Shown here piece after piece: positions 14,253 through 21,433 of a stretch of 29,475 nt of DNA. The notes beneath the pieces were generated by a model, which made no database searches, was not told the DNA's origin, and saw only the letters and a program-made list of their open reading frames with translations. Position numbers and translations under genes: made by a program. How positions within the stretch are numbered: position 1 is the first letter of the stretch; every line of letters begins with the position of its first letter. The stretch spans positions 1 to 29,475 of the forward strand of contig CAZRPU010000030.1 of the NCBI GenBank assembly GCA_964602055.1, written 5' to 3'. The DNA is from JACPLA01 sp964602055. GTDB lineage: Bacteria > Bacteroidota > Ignavibacteria > UBA10030.

Positions 14253-15158
14253 ATGGAGAAGCGAGTGTTGGTTGGGATGGCAGGGTTGTTCCTCCTCGCC
14301 GTCTTGATGGTGGGATGCCAGTCATCCACCGAGCCTGTCGAAGATCAGTTCGCTGTGTTCCAGGAAATGATCAACGGCGATGAGCTCTTTACCAATGATG
14401 CAGCAGTGCTGGCCGGAGATCAGGATGTACCCTCTTCCTCTCTCATGAAAACATCGGCAGCGATCATTCCGGTCGTATGGGGAAGGCAGATCACCAGCGC
14501 ATCGCGAACGGTGACGTTTCAGGAATTAGCCGATACCCTTGTGGTTGCGACAATTACCGGAACCATTACCGGTAATGTCAAGATCGCAGCGAAGGATTCC
14601 GTGGGTGATACCACGATCACCATTGTCACGAAGTCCTTTACCGAGATCCTTACGCGCAAAGCGAAATTCTACAGGATCGCCCGAACGAATCGCGTACGCG
14701 ACAACTGGAGAATGCGCGAAATCTCCGCGCTGAGGGGCGGAACAACAAACTCGATCGTCACCATCGACCAATTGCAGGCGATTATCGGTACAGACACGCT
14801 GACCGTGACGGATCCAAACGAGTTCTATCTGAAGTTCTCGGGATTTGCCGGCCGACAAGTACCGGCCCTGGGAACCTCGACGCAAGTCAAAGTGCGCATT
14901 ACCATCACCAGCACGGAATCCGATACCGATTTCGTCATGCTCCACAGGCCCGGCGTACTCAGACCTCATCACGCACGGACGACGATGGTTTCCCAAACAG
15001 GCACCGGACCCTACACGCGGATTTATGAGCTGACGTGGAATTCCCACATCAAGGGACGACATCACTTCTTTGTGTCCGCCGTCACCCGCAATTCCCTGTT
15101 TGACGACGTTGCCCCCTGGGCAACCCAACTCTGGGGATTTCCCTATCTGGTTCTCTAA
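14253..15158 (+). CDS. lipoprotein of unknown function
   Basis: 301 residues with an AGGAGG ribosome site. The signal peptide ends in lipobox LMVGC followed by QSSTEP, so the product is an anchored periplasmic or outer-membrane lipoprotein. I do not recognise the mature part. It is rich in Thr and Val with beta-like stretches (TLVVATITGTITGNVKI, TQVKVRITITSTESDTDF) and ends with a histidine- and aromatic-rich section (HIKGRHHFFVSAV). It is divergent from the S24-type repressor and shares the operator region, so it may be its target. A strong terminator follows 27 bases past the stop, so the gene stands alone. Confidence 0.8.
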   Translation: MEKRVLVGMAGLFLLAVLMVGCQSSTEPVEDQFAVFQEMINGDELFTNDAAVLAGDQDVPSSSLMKTSAAIIPVVWGRQITSASRTVTFQELADTLVVATITGTITGNVKIAAKDSVGDTTITIVTKSFTEILTRKAKFYRIARTNRVRDNWRMREISALRGGTTNSIVTIDQLQAIIGTDTLTVTDPNEFYLKFSGFAGRQVPALGTSTQVKVRITITSTESDTDFVMLHRPGVLRPHHARTTMVSQTGTGPYTRIYELTWNSHIKGRHHFFVSAVTRNSLFDDVAPWATQLWGFPYLVL

Positions 15159-15185
15159 ACAGGACACTTGAGGTAAAAAATGCCC

Positions 15186-15223
15186 AACCCCCGATTCGGA
15201 CAGAGTCGGGGGTTCTTGTTTTT
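15186..15223 (+). terminator. intrinsic terminator after the lipoprotein gene
   Basis: AACCCCCGA (15186-15194) pairs with TCGGGGGTT (15206-15214), followed by CTTGTTTTT. Confidence 0.85.
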
Positions 15224-15250
15224 CTCAAGGAAAATCATGCGTGTGATGAA

Positions 15251-15266
15251 TGGTACGCCCTTTGCA
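15251..15266 (+). promoter_or_regulatory. sigma-54 -24/-12 promoter before a 49-codon gene
   Basis: TGGTACGCCCTTTGCA matches TGGCACG-N4-TTGCA except for one C-to-T change, with exact spacing. It is the best full match in the window. A start near 15277 would leave a 24-base leader containing the AAAGGAG ribosome site of the gene at 15301. Confidence 0.7.
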
Positions 15267-15300
15267 CCTCCCCAGGCAGTATTCAGGGAAAGGAGATGCG

Positions 15301-15450
15301 ATGCTGCGACATTATTCCATACAGCGACTCAGCGACGAGGAATGGATGGAAATCGAGGAAATCCTGCTTGATGAGCTTGAGATTCAGACCTGGTACGGCA
15401 TTACCTTCCTTGAAGCATTCGGCGAAGAAACATTGGTGACACTGCAATGA
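15301..15450 (+). CDS. 49-residue acidic protein of unknown function
   Basis: ATG 15301 has AAAGGAG about 5 bases upstream; an in-frame ATG at 15250 overlaps the promoter and is not used. The product is acidic and probably helical in the middle (LSDEEWMEIEEILLDELEI), with no signal peptide and no cysteine. I know no family for it. The strong ribosome site and the sigma-54-type promoter at the correct distance are the reasons for calling so short a gene. It ends 5 bases before the convergent minus-strand gene's stop. It may belong to the same regulon as the hydrogenase operon, but its role is unknown. Confidence 0.65.
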   Translation: MLRHYSIQRLSDEEWMEIEEILLDELEIQTWYGITFLEAFGEETLVTLQ

Positions 15451-15455
15451 CCACT

Positions 15456-15776
15456 TCAGTGCGTGGAAAGATAGGAGATCAGTATGCGGGCGTCGTCCAG
15501 CGGATGTCGGGAAGACGACGTAAAATCGGGACGAACCCGCTCGCTCAGGCGATGCACTGCCTCGAGAACCTCCTTCGGGTGGGCAGGGTCTCCCGCGAAT
15601 TGCTCCATCAGTTTCATGGCATCCTTTCGTGGATCTTTCCCCATCCTCGCGTAGTAGTCCTCGAGCGCTATCCCCGCCGCCCGTCTCGCACACACTCTCG
15701 CCCGTCCTGAGTTTCCCTCCCGTTCAGCCTGCTCTCCGCGCTCCAGCTCTTTTCTGATGTCTTCCATTCTGTTCAT
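15456..15776 (-). CDS. small helical protein of unknown function, last gene of a four-gene operon
   Basis: 106 residues. Its ATG overlaps the stop of the alpha/beta-hydrolase gene (ATGA), so it is translated with it. The sequence is charged and helix-rich: MNRMEDIRKELERGEQAERE, then RVCARRAAGIALEDYYARMG, then a segment with HPLDDARILISYL. This is somewhat like HEPN or other helical-bundle proteins, but no HEPN RX4-6H motif is evident. There is no signal peptide or membrane segment. The reading is supported by coupling and composition rather than by family. Confidence 0.65.
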   Translation of the reverse strand: MNRMEDIRKELERGEQAEREGNSGRARVCARRAAGIALEDYYARMGKDPRKDAMKLMEQFAGDPAHPKEVLEAVHRLSERVRPDFTSSSRHPLDDARILISYLSTH

Positions 15777-16606
15777 ATGATGCTGTCGTAGAGCGCCTTG
15801 CGCAGTATGTTCATCAGCTCCGCGGGAGCTTCGAGCTGAGGGACGTGGCCCGAATCGCGAATCGTGTAAATCCTCTTTGCCGGAAGCTTCGCTTCAAGAA
15901 TTCTGAGGGCTTCCGGGGAGATAAGCCTGTCGCCCAGGCCCCAAATCACCGAAACGGGCAGGGTCAGTCGAGCCAGGTCGTCATTGACAAAATCGGCCTC
16001 ATGAATCCCCCTGACAATCTGAGGAACGTGCCGCCGCAGAAGATCTTCAAAGACGAAGGGCGTAAAAGGACGGTAATACCAGGGATAGCGCATCCAGATG
16101 TGGTCGAGAAGAACACGCGTGTCCCGGGGAGAATGAAGATCAAAGGCATCCCTCAAAGATTCAACGCCCTGATAGAAAATGCCCGCAGGGTTGATCAGCA
16201 CAAGGTGGTTTACCTGTTCCCGGTGATGCACCGTATAGCGAATCGTGATCCAGCCTCCCAATGAATGCCCGAGGAGCGTATATGGCCCGGGGACAAGAGC
16301 GGCCGCGAAGTCTTCCAGGATTTTCACGTAGTATTCCAAGGTTGGAACATTGGGCGGGGCAGGGGAAAAGCCGAATCCGGGGAGATCGGGGGCGAGAACG
16401 CGCAATTTTTTCAATTGCGGAAAGATGTGGATCCACGTCGACGAAGATGTTCCGAGCCCGTGAACGAGCAGGAGCGTCCCTTCCGGCCGCTCGGGCACGC
16501 TTTCATAGTAATGAACATCCTGTTTGCCGAGAGAGACAGACTTGCTGACAACGCCGTGACGCCTCAACTGACGCCTGACGACGGTATGAAGAAAAGGAAT
16601 GATCAT
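15773..16606 (-). CDS. alpha/beta-fold hydrolase
   Basis: 277 residues with the complete catalytic triad: S115 in LGHSLGGW, D226 in WGLGDRLI and H254 in DSGHVPQLE. The oxyanion region HGLG is at 49-52. This is the pattern of soluble epoxide hydrolase/haloperoxidase/lipase-like hydrolases, and the substrate cannot be read from sequence. A basic start (MIIPFLHTVVRRQLRR) could touch the membrane but is not a clear signal peptide. Its start overlaps the stop of the glycosylase gene (ATGA), and its stop overlaps the start of the next gene, so the three are coupled. Confidence 0.92.
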   Translation of the reverse strand: MIIPFLHTVVRRQLRRHGVVSKSVSLGKQDVHYYESVPERPEGTLLLVHGLGTSSSTWIHIFPQLKKLRVLAPDLPGFGFSPAPPNVPTLEYYVKILEDFAAALVPGPYTLLGHSLGGWITIRYTVHHREQVNHLVLINPAGIFYQGVESLRDAFDLHSPRDTRVLLDHIWMRYPWYYRPFTPFVFEDLLRRHVPQIVRGIHEADFVNDDLARLTLPVSVIWGLGDRLISPEALRILEAKLPAKRIYTIRDSGHVPQLEAPAELMNILRKALYDSII

Positions 16607-17517
16607 GACCAGTCGGGAAATTTTCCGTCAAACCAGTCCTGCGTCATTTCAAGCCAGAAGAACAATCCCCGCCATTCTCCGAATGCACTGTATGCCCTCT
16701 CAATCGTCCGATCGCTGACCTTTCGTCCCTTGTGACGGAGACGGGCGTATTGTGTCCGAACCCAGGAATCGAGAGCAAGGTAGTCGTAGCGTCCAAGGAG
16801 ACGCAGCATGTTGCCGGCCGCATAGGGACCTACTCCCTTGATCTGGTGGACGCTCTCGAAGAGCTCATCAGTGGAAAGTTTTGTCGTCCGCCACGCTTCG
16901 ACATCCAGAGTTCCCCCGGCAACGCGTTCGGCGAACTCAATGAGATAGGGAGAACGGTAACCGGCCCGGATCTTCTTCCGCACAAATCCCTCCGAAACGC
17001 CCGCAAGAGTCTCAGGCGTCGGGAATGCTTTTCTCCCGTCCGAAAATGTCTCTCCGAGCTCTCCGATCAGGTTTTGAACGATGATGGTCGTGAGCGACCA
17101 GCTGCAATTGGTAGTGCACATCATCTTGACGGTATCTTCGAAGACCGTGGGAGCCCTCAGAAGACGTCCCACGCCTTTTCTGGCTATCCATCGGTACCGG
17201 GAGTGTCTGCGAGCTTCCTCATGGAATGCGGAAAAATCTTCATGAAGACGGAGTGAATCGGCAAGTGTCCGCCGGATCTCCGACCTCTGCCGGGAATTGA
17301 GCTGTGAACGGGTAAGCAATCGGACCGCAATGCGGTTTTTCACCGGCTGCATTGCACACTCCGCAAGGGCTCCGTCGGAAAGACGGAGAAGGCTGACGAA
17401 TTCCTCCGTGGTCTTGTTGACCTGGAAAGGAGGAAGAGAACTCCATCCGTGGCTGTAGACGGTTCGCCAGAAATCAAAGTTTGCGGGAATGCTGAATGAG
17501 AGCCGGGAGGAGAACAT
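16603..17517 (-). CDS. HhH-GPD family DNA glycosylase
   Basis: 304 residues, similar in layout to AlkA and OGG-type base-excision enzymes. An N-terminal variable part is followed by the helix-hairpin-helix at 226-236 (IKGVGPYAAGN) and, at the family spacing, the catalytic aspartate D250 in LALDSWVRTQY. The lysine used by bifunctional OGG1 enzymes in the hairpin is absent (PY instead), so it should be a monofunctional glycosylase of the 3-methyladenine type. It would flip out and remove damaged bases in the cytoplasm. It lies 22 bases after the gene at 17540 and overlaps the hydrolase gene by 4 bases. Confidence 0.85.
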   Translation of the reverse strand: MFSSRLSFSIPANFDFWRTVYSHGWSSLPPFQVNKTTEEFVSLLRLSDGALAECAMQPVKNRIAVRLLTRSQLNSRQRSEIRRTLADSLRLHEDFSAFHEEARRHSRYRWIARKGVGRLLRAPTVFEDTVKMMCTTNCSWSLTTIIVQNLIGELGETFSDGRKAFPTPETLAGVSEGFVRKKIRAGYRSPYLIEFAERVAGGTLDVEAWRTTKLSTDELFESVHQIKGVGPYAAGNMLRLLGRYDYLALDSWVRTQYARLRHKGRKVSDRTIERAYSAFGEWRGLFFWLEMTQDWFDGKFPDWS

Positions 17518-17539
17518 GCGGGTTCATGATGATGCCGGA

Positions 17540-17944
17540 TCACACAGACAACGGATTATCGGCATCCATTTCAATCTTCAGGTCGGTATTGGCAAAGATC
17601 GGAGTCGGCTTGATGGGAGAAATCTGAATTGCCCAATCACCCTTGACATTGCGAATAACCGATCCCCAGAGTTTTCGGGCTTTTTGTTCGGTGAACTTCT
17701 CCCAGAAGACCCATCCAAAATAGGCGATGGTGTCATCGACAAAAAACGCGGGGACGCGCTCACCGATCTCAACATCCACTTTTCCTACAATGGTCTTTTG
17801 AAAGCCGTGGCGTTCTAGAGCGGCCAGGAATTCGTCGACCACCGGCTTGCCGTCAAGGGTCAGCTCATGCCTTGCACGTGTGACGCCTTTCCCGGTGATA
17901 ATGTCGGCGAATGCCTCATCCAGGTTTCGCTCGGAACTGATCAT
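17540..17944 (-). CDS. conserved-looking protein of unknown function
   Basis: 134 residues, first gene of the four-gene minus-strand operon. I do not recognise the family. It begins with a charged helical part (ERNLDEAFADII), then DGKPVVDEFLAALERHGF, then a stretch with many aromatics (AYFGWVFWEKF) and a C-terminal beta-like part. There is no signal peptide, no obvious catalytic motif and no Cys. The codon use and its place 22 bases before the glycosylase gene support a real gene. The 190 bases upstream, shared with the divergent ABC gene, show no promoter I can name with confidence. Confidence 0.65.
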   Translation of the reverse strand: MISSERNLDEAFADIITGKGVTRARHELTLDGKPVVDEFLAALERHGFQKTIVGKVDVEIGERVPAFFVDDTIAYFGWVFWEKFTEQKARKLWGSVIRNVKGDWAIQISPIKPTPIFANTDLKIEMDADNPLSV

Positions 17945-18137
17945 GGGGAAGAATATACCGATGAATGAAAGAAAAGCAAAGTTTGAGAAAGAAGAATCTC
18001 CATGATGAATCGAAAAACGTCAAAGAAGGGTTCACAACGGAGAAGAATCGCGAAAAGGCGGAGAGGTGAAAGATGTGGAAGGCTGATGGAAAGATGAGTA
18101 TCTTCCTGTGCTTTTCGAACAACGTGGAGTGACATTG

Positions 18138-19085
18138 ATGCTTCCGGCAATTGAAGTGAAGGAGTTGGTCAAGACGTACGAAAAACGCGGTGGGGCGTCC
18201 GTGCATGCGGTTCAAGGAGTGAGTTTTGAGGTGAGGCAGGGGGAAATCTTCGGTTTGCTGGGGCCGAACGGAGCGGGGAAAACCACGACGTTGAAAGTCC
18301 TCACCACGCTTCTCGCGCCGACGTCGGGAACGGCGAGAATCCTGGGGCACGACGTCCAGACGGACCCCGTTGAAGTGAGGCGAAACATCTGTGTGGTTGT
18401 CCAGGAGAATGCCATCGAGCTCTACCTCTCGGTCCGCAATAATTTCAGGACCTTTACGCGCTTTCACGGTATGACGGACAAGGAAACGGACGGGCGCATG
18501 GGCCGGGTTGTCGAATTGTTCGGCCTCTCAGAATTTCTTCGTACGAAAGGAGTTGACCTGAGCGGGGGGCTTCGTCGCCGCGTCCAGGTGGCCAAGATGT
18601 TCCTGGTTGACAAACCGGTGGTTTTCCTCGATGAAGCGACGACCGGCATGGATACATTCAACAAGCGGACAACCATCGAGGCAATCAAGGAAGAAGCCAG
18701 CCGGGGAAGGACAGTGATTCTGACGACCCATGTTCTCGAAGAAGCAGAAGAGCTTTGTGACTCTTTGGCGATTATCAACCACGGCCGTATGATTGCATCA
18801 GGCAGGACTGACCAGGTGAAGGGTATGGGCCTCAAGTTGCTCTATGTCTGGCTCGATTTCGAATCTCTTTCCAAAGCCGCTTTCCGATCCATTCAGGCCT
18901 TTCAGCCGCTAAAGGTAGAGAGAAAAGGGTCGTCTCTTGAGCTGACTGTCAAAGATGAGCGATCGGCGCTGAGAATCGTAGCTGCAGCCCGGAGGACACA
19001 ACGGCTCCGCAATTTCGAAATCATGAACGCTTCGCTGGAAGATATCTTCGTGGAGCTGATCGATAAGAAGCAGGGGAAGCCATGA
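18138..19085 (+). CDS. ABC transporter ATP-binding protein (DrrA/ABC-2 type)
   Basis: 315 residues from ATG 18138, which has GTGGAGT upstream; the longer frame from 18108 lacks one. Motifs in order: Walker A GPNGAGKT (42-49), Q-loop Q89, signature LSGGL (141-145), Walker B VVFLDE (161-166), and H-loop H198 in TTHVLEE. LSGGL followed by RRR, rather than LSGGQ, is usual for the drug-resistance/ABC-2 class. A C-terminal domain of about 90 residues after the H-loop is typical of DrrA. It powers the permease encoded next, whose start overlaps its stop by 4 bases (ATGA). Confidence 0.94.
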   Translation: MLPAIEVKELVKTYEKRGGASVHAVQGVSFEVRQGEIFGLLGPNGAGKTTTLKVLTTLLAPTSGTARILGHDVQTDPVEVRRNICVVVQENAIELYLSVRNNFRTFTRFHGMTDKETDGRMGRVVELFGLSEFLRTKGVDLSGGLRRRVQVAKMFLVDKPVVFLDEATTGMDTFNKRTTIEAIKEEASRGRTVILTTHVLEEAEELCDSLAIINHGRMIASGRTDQVKGMGLKLLYVWLDFESLSKAAFRSIQAFQPLKVERKGSSLELTVKDERSALRIVAAARRTQRLRNFEIMNASLEDIFVELIDKKQGKP

Positions 19086-19843
19086 AGCCCATTCTTGCCG
19101 TCATGTATCGGGAGTATCTCATTCGCATGACAAGCCCGCTGTGGCTCTTTTTCGACCTGGTCGTTCCTCTCTTGTACCTGCTCATGTTCGGCGTCGGCCT
19201 GGACCGCGCAATAGGCCTGGGGTTGATGATGGAAGGACGGTCGGTTTCTTACAACGAGTTTTTTCTTGCCGGGGTCTTATCGATGTCCTGCTTCGGCAGC
19301 GCAATCAATCACTCCTATGGATTCTTCATTGACAGGGACAACGGCATTTTCTATGAGTTCCTGACGTACCCCATGACAAGAGGACAATTTTTGATCGGCA
19401 AGATCCTCTTTGGATGCCTCACGTCGATCGTTCAGGGCATCATCACGCTGGCAGCAGCCGTCTGGATCCTGGGCGTGGGACTGCAATGGCAGTTCCTCCC
19501 CCTGGTTCTTGTGGGCCTGGTTATCGGTATTGCTGGATGGTTCTTCAGCCTTGCAGTGCTCGCTTTTCGTGTGCGGCGGAACGACACTTTCAATACCGTA
19601 CTCAACGTGGCATACTTTGTCCTGATGTTTGTCAGCAGCATGTTCTATCCGCTCGATTCCGTCCCAGCATGGCTTGCACAAGCCTCTGCCTTCAATCCCC
19701 TGACCTGGCATACGGATGTTCTGCGTTACTTCACCATTGGCCTCGGAGATCTGTCCACCATCCTCCTCGAAATGGCCGGCTTCTGCGTTTTCCTTCTTAT
19801 CTCTTTCTGGTTTGCCGTGAAGGCCCTCCAAAAGGCGGGTTGA
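19082..19843 (+). CDS. ABC-2 type transporter permease
   Basis: 253 residues with six predicted membrane helices and the ABC-2 pattern: an amphipathic start (MYREYLIRMTSPLWLFFDLVV), the loop FYEFLTYPMTRGQFLIGK that contacts the ATPase, and FNPLTWHTDVLRY near the end, which matches the ABC-2 signature. It forms the membrane pore for the ATPase encoded just upstream and presumably exports lipids, polysaccharide or drugs. The substrate is unknown. The next gene begins 3 bases after its stop. Confidence 0.93.
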   Translation: MKPILAVMYREYLIRMTSPLWLFFDLVVPLLYLLMFGVGLDRAIGLGLMMEGRSVSYNEFFLAGVLSMSCFGSAINHSYGFFIDRDNGIFYEFLTYPMTRGQFLIGKILFGCLTSIVQGIITLAAAVWILGVGLQWQFLPLVLVGLVIGIAGWFFSLAVLAFRVRRNDTFNTVLNVAYFVLMFVSSMFYPLDSVPAWLAQASAFNPLTWHTDVLRYFTIGLGDLSTILLEMAGFCVFLLISFWFAVKALQKAG

Positions 19844-19846
19844 ACG

Positions 19847-20248
19847 ATGATAGTCCTCGCGATCCTTTCTTTCCTGGGGCTGATCATTTCCCTCTATTTC
19901 ACCCTTGTCGAAAAAAATCTGATCAAACCCGATGCGAAGCTTGTGCCGTCGTTCTGCAGAATGGATGGCGCTACCTGCATGTCCATTTTGAACACCCGCG
20001 AAGCGAGAGTGCTTGGCATTCCGAATTTCCATTTGGGAGTATTCTACTATCTTGGTTTTATTCTCTTCAGCTTTTTCCCGGAGATGGGGAGAGAATACCT
20101 GGCTTTCGCACGGCTGGCCGCAGGGATTGCTGTGGCCATAGGAATATTTCTTTCCTTTTCGCTGTTATTCAGGATCAAAAAGAACTGCGTCCTCTGTTTT
20201 TCCGTCCATGCATTGAATCTGGTCATCTTCCTGTATCTCTTCCTATGA
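19847..20248 (+). CDS. VKOR-family (DsbB-like) quinone-dependent disulfide oxidoreductase
   Basis: 133 residues with four hydrophobic segments. Loop cysteines C37 and C44 (CRMDGATC) and the active CxxC at C114-C117 (CVLC) are placed as in bacterial vitamin-K-epoxide-reductase homologues, and LGIPNFHLGVFYY matches the family's conserved GxP...G. VKOR proteins reoxidise periplasmic thiol oxidases and pass electrons to quinone, replacing DsbB. This one is the short form without a fused thioredoxin domain, so its partner must be encoded elsewhere. It starts 3 bases after the permease and overlaps the next gene (ATGA). Confidence 0.85.
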   Translation: MIVLAILSFLGLIISLYFTLVEKNLIKPDAKLVPSFCRMDGATCMSILNTREARVLGIPNFHLGVFYYLGFILFSFFPEMGREYLAFARLAAGIAVAIGIFLSFSLLFRIKKNCVLCFSVHALNLVIFLYLFL

Positions 20249-21186
20249 ACAAAGTGGGATATATCTATCACCACGATTTTCTCAAACATGAAACCGGTTC
20301 GGGACACCCCGAGCGGCCGGAACGGTTGAGTTCCCTGATGAACCATTTGTTGCACTCTCCTGTCTGGCATTCCCTTCAGCATGAATCAGTCGCGCCGGCA
20401 TCACCGGAGCAGGTTGCTCTGGTGCATCCGGCAGAATACATCCGGGCCATCGAACAACGCTGCAGGAGAGGAGATGAGGTTCTCGATCAGGGGGATACGC
20501 ATGTTTGCACGGAATCGTTCGATGTTGCTCTTCTGGCGGTCGGAGCAGTCTTGGGTGGAGTTGATCGCGTGGTGGGCAACGAACTTCGTTCTGCCTTTTG
20601 CGCCGTAAGGCCGCCGGGGCATCACGCAGAAACTGCGACAGCCATGGGATTCTGCCTCCTCAACAATATTGCTGTGGGAGCGCGCTATGCTCAGCAGCGG
20701 CATGGTTTGGATCGTGTTGCCATTGTTGACTGGGATGTTCACCACGGCAACGGGACGCAAGAGATTTTCTACAGGGACCCGTCAGTACTGTATATCAGCC
20801 TGCATCAATACCCTTTCTATCCGGGTACCGGTGCTGAGAGCGAACAGGGGATCGGAGAGGGGAAGGGATCGACTGTGAATTGCCCCATGAGGGCAGGGAG
20901 CGGGGAGAAGGAGTATCTTGCCGCGTTTCGGGATACCGTTCTTCCGGCACTCGATCGGTTCAAACCTGAGCTCCTGATGATTTCGGCGGGTTTTGATGCC
21001 CACAAGGATGATCCGCTTGCCGGCATTGTGCTCACCGAAGGATCTTTTGCACAGATGACAGCGATGCTCATGGAATCGGCGGACAGACATTGCGGGGGGA
21101 GAATTGTTTCTGTGCTGGAAGGAGGTTATGACTTGCGTGCATTGTCCGCATGTGTCGAGATGCATTTGAAGGAACTGTTGAAATAA
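20245..21186 (+). CDS. histone deacetylase family (class II-like) amidohydrolase
   Basis: 313 residues from ATG 20245, whose ATGA overlaps the VKOR stop; the much longer in-frame extension upstream is a shadow of the permease gene. The catalytic histidines are H126 and H127 in RPPGHHAE. The zinc ligands are D164 and H166 in VDWDVHHG and D251 in SAGFDAH, and the transition-state tyrosine is Y295 in EGGYD. All active-site residues of zinc HDAC/acetylpolyamine amidohydrolases are therefore present. HPERPERL near the start is typical of bacterial HdaH and class IIb-like enzymes. The likely substrate is an acetylated polyamine, another small amide or an acetyl-lysine. It ends the four-gene operon. 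Confidence 0.94.
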   Translation: MNKVGYIYHHDFLKHETGSGHPERPERLSSLMNHLLHSPVWHSLQHESVAPASPEQVALVHPAEYIRAIEQRCRRGDEVLDQGDTHVCTESFDVALLAVGAVLGGVDRVVGNELRSAFCAVRPPGHHAETATAMGFCLLNNIAVGARYAQQRHGLDRVAIVDWDVHHGNGTQEIFYRDPSVLYISLHQYPFYPGTGAESEQGIGEGKGSTVNCPMRAGSGEKEYLAAFRDTVLPALDRFKPELLMISAGFDAHKDDPLAGIVLTEGSFAQMTAMLMESADRHCGGRIVSVLEGGYDLRALSACVEMHLKELLK

Positions 21187-21195
21187 GGGGCCGTG

Positions 21196-21224
21196 TTGAC
21201 TTCGCCGCGCAGAATATGTATCTT
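21196..21224 (+). promoter_or_regulatory. housekeeping-type promoter of the thiamine operon
   Basis: TTGACT (21196-21201) and TATCTT (21219-21224) are separated by 17 bases. TATCTTTC also resembles the Bacteroidota -7 element TAnnTTTG. A start near 21231 would place the TPP riboswitch fully inside the leader. Confidence 0.55.
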
Positions 21225-21253
21225 TCACCAGTTCTTTTTCATCCTATGTAGTT

Positions 21254-21354
21254 TCCGTTAGGGGTGTCCCGCCGATGGCAAGCCTGTTGAGCCACCGGGG
21301 CTGAGATCAAACCCTGGAACCTGATCTGGATCATGCCAGCGAAGGAAAATGGAA
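21254..21354 (+). promoter_or_regulatory. TPP riboswitch (THI element) aptamer
   Basis: The conserved aptamer parts are present in order: GGGGTG (21262 on), GGCTGAGATC, ACCTGATCTGGATCATG and CCAGCGAAGG. P1 is formed by TTCCGTT (21254-21260) with AATGGAA (21348-21354), including one G-U pair. The P3-side insertion is short and variable, as usual. It senses thiamine pyrophosphate. It precedes an intrinsic terminator and then a receptor, kinase and transporter, all fitting thiamine salvage. Confidence 0.95.
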
Positions 21355-21372
21355 GACCTTTCTTCTTTTTCA

Positions 21373-21415
21373 CCGTTTTTCGCCGGGCTCATCCTGCGGA
21401 AAACGGTTTTTTTTT
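21373..21415 (+). terminator. riboswitch-controlled intrinsic terminator
   Basis: CCGTTTTTCGC (21373-21383) pairs with GCGGAAAACGG (21396-21406), an 11-bp stem with one G-U pair, followed directly by nine T. It lies between the aptamer and the first start codon, so TPP binding should end transcription early. GGAAGA after the aptamer and TCTTC at 21361 could form a competing helix. Confidence 0.9.
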
Positions 21416-21433
21416 GCGTTGAAGGAAGAAAGT

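Noticed and set aside
15447..15710. 87-codon plus-strand frame overlapping the end of the 49-codon gene
   Set aside because: It is antisense to the minus-strand gene 15456-15776, which is coupled by an ATGA overlap and has a more natural composition.
19414..20244. Upstream extension of the histone-deacetylase-family frame
   Set aside because: It runs through the permease and VKOR genes in a different frame and looks like shuffled Arg/Ser/Pro-rich sequence. ATG 20245, coupled to the VKOR stop, is the natural start.
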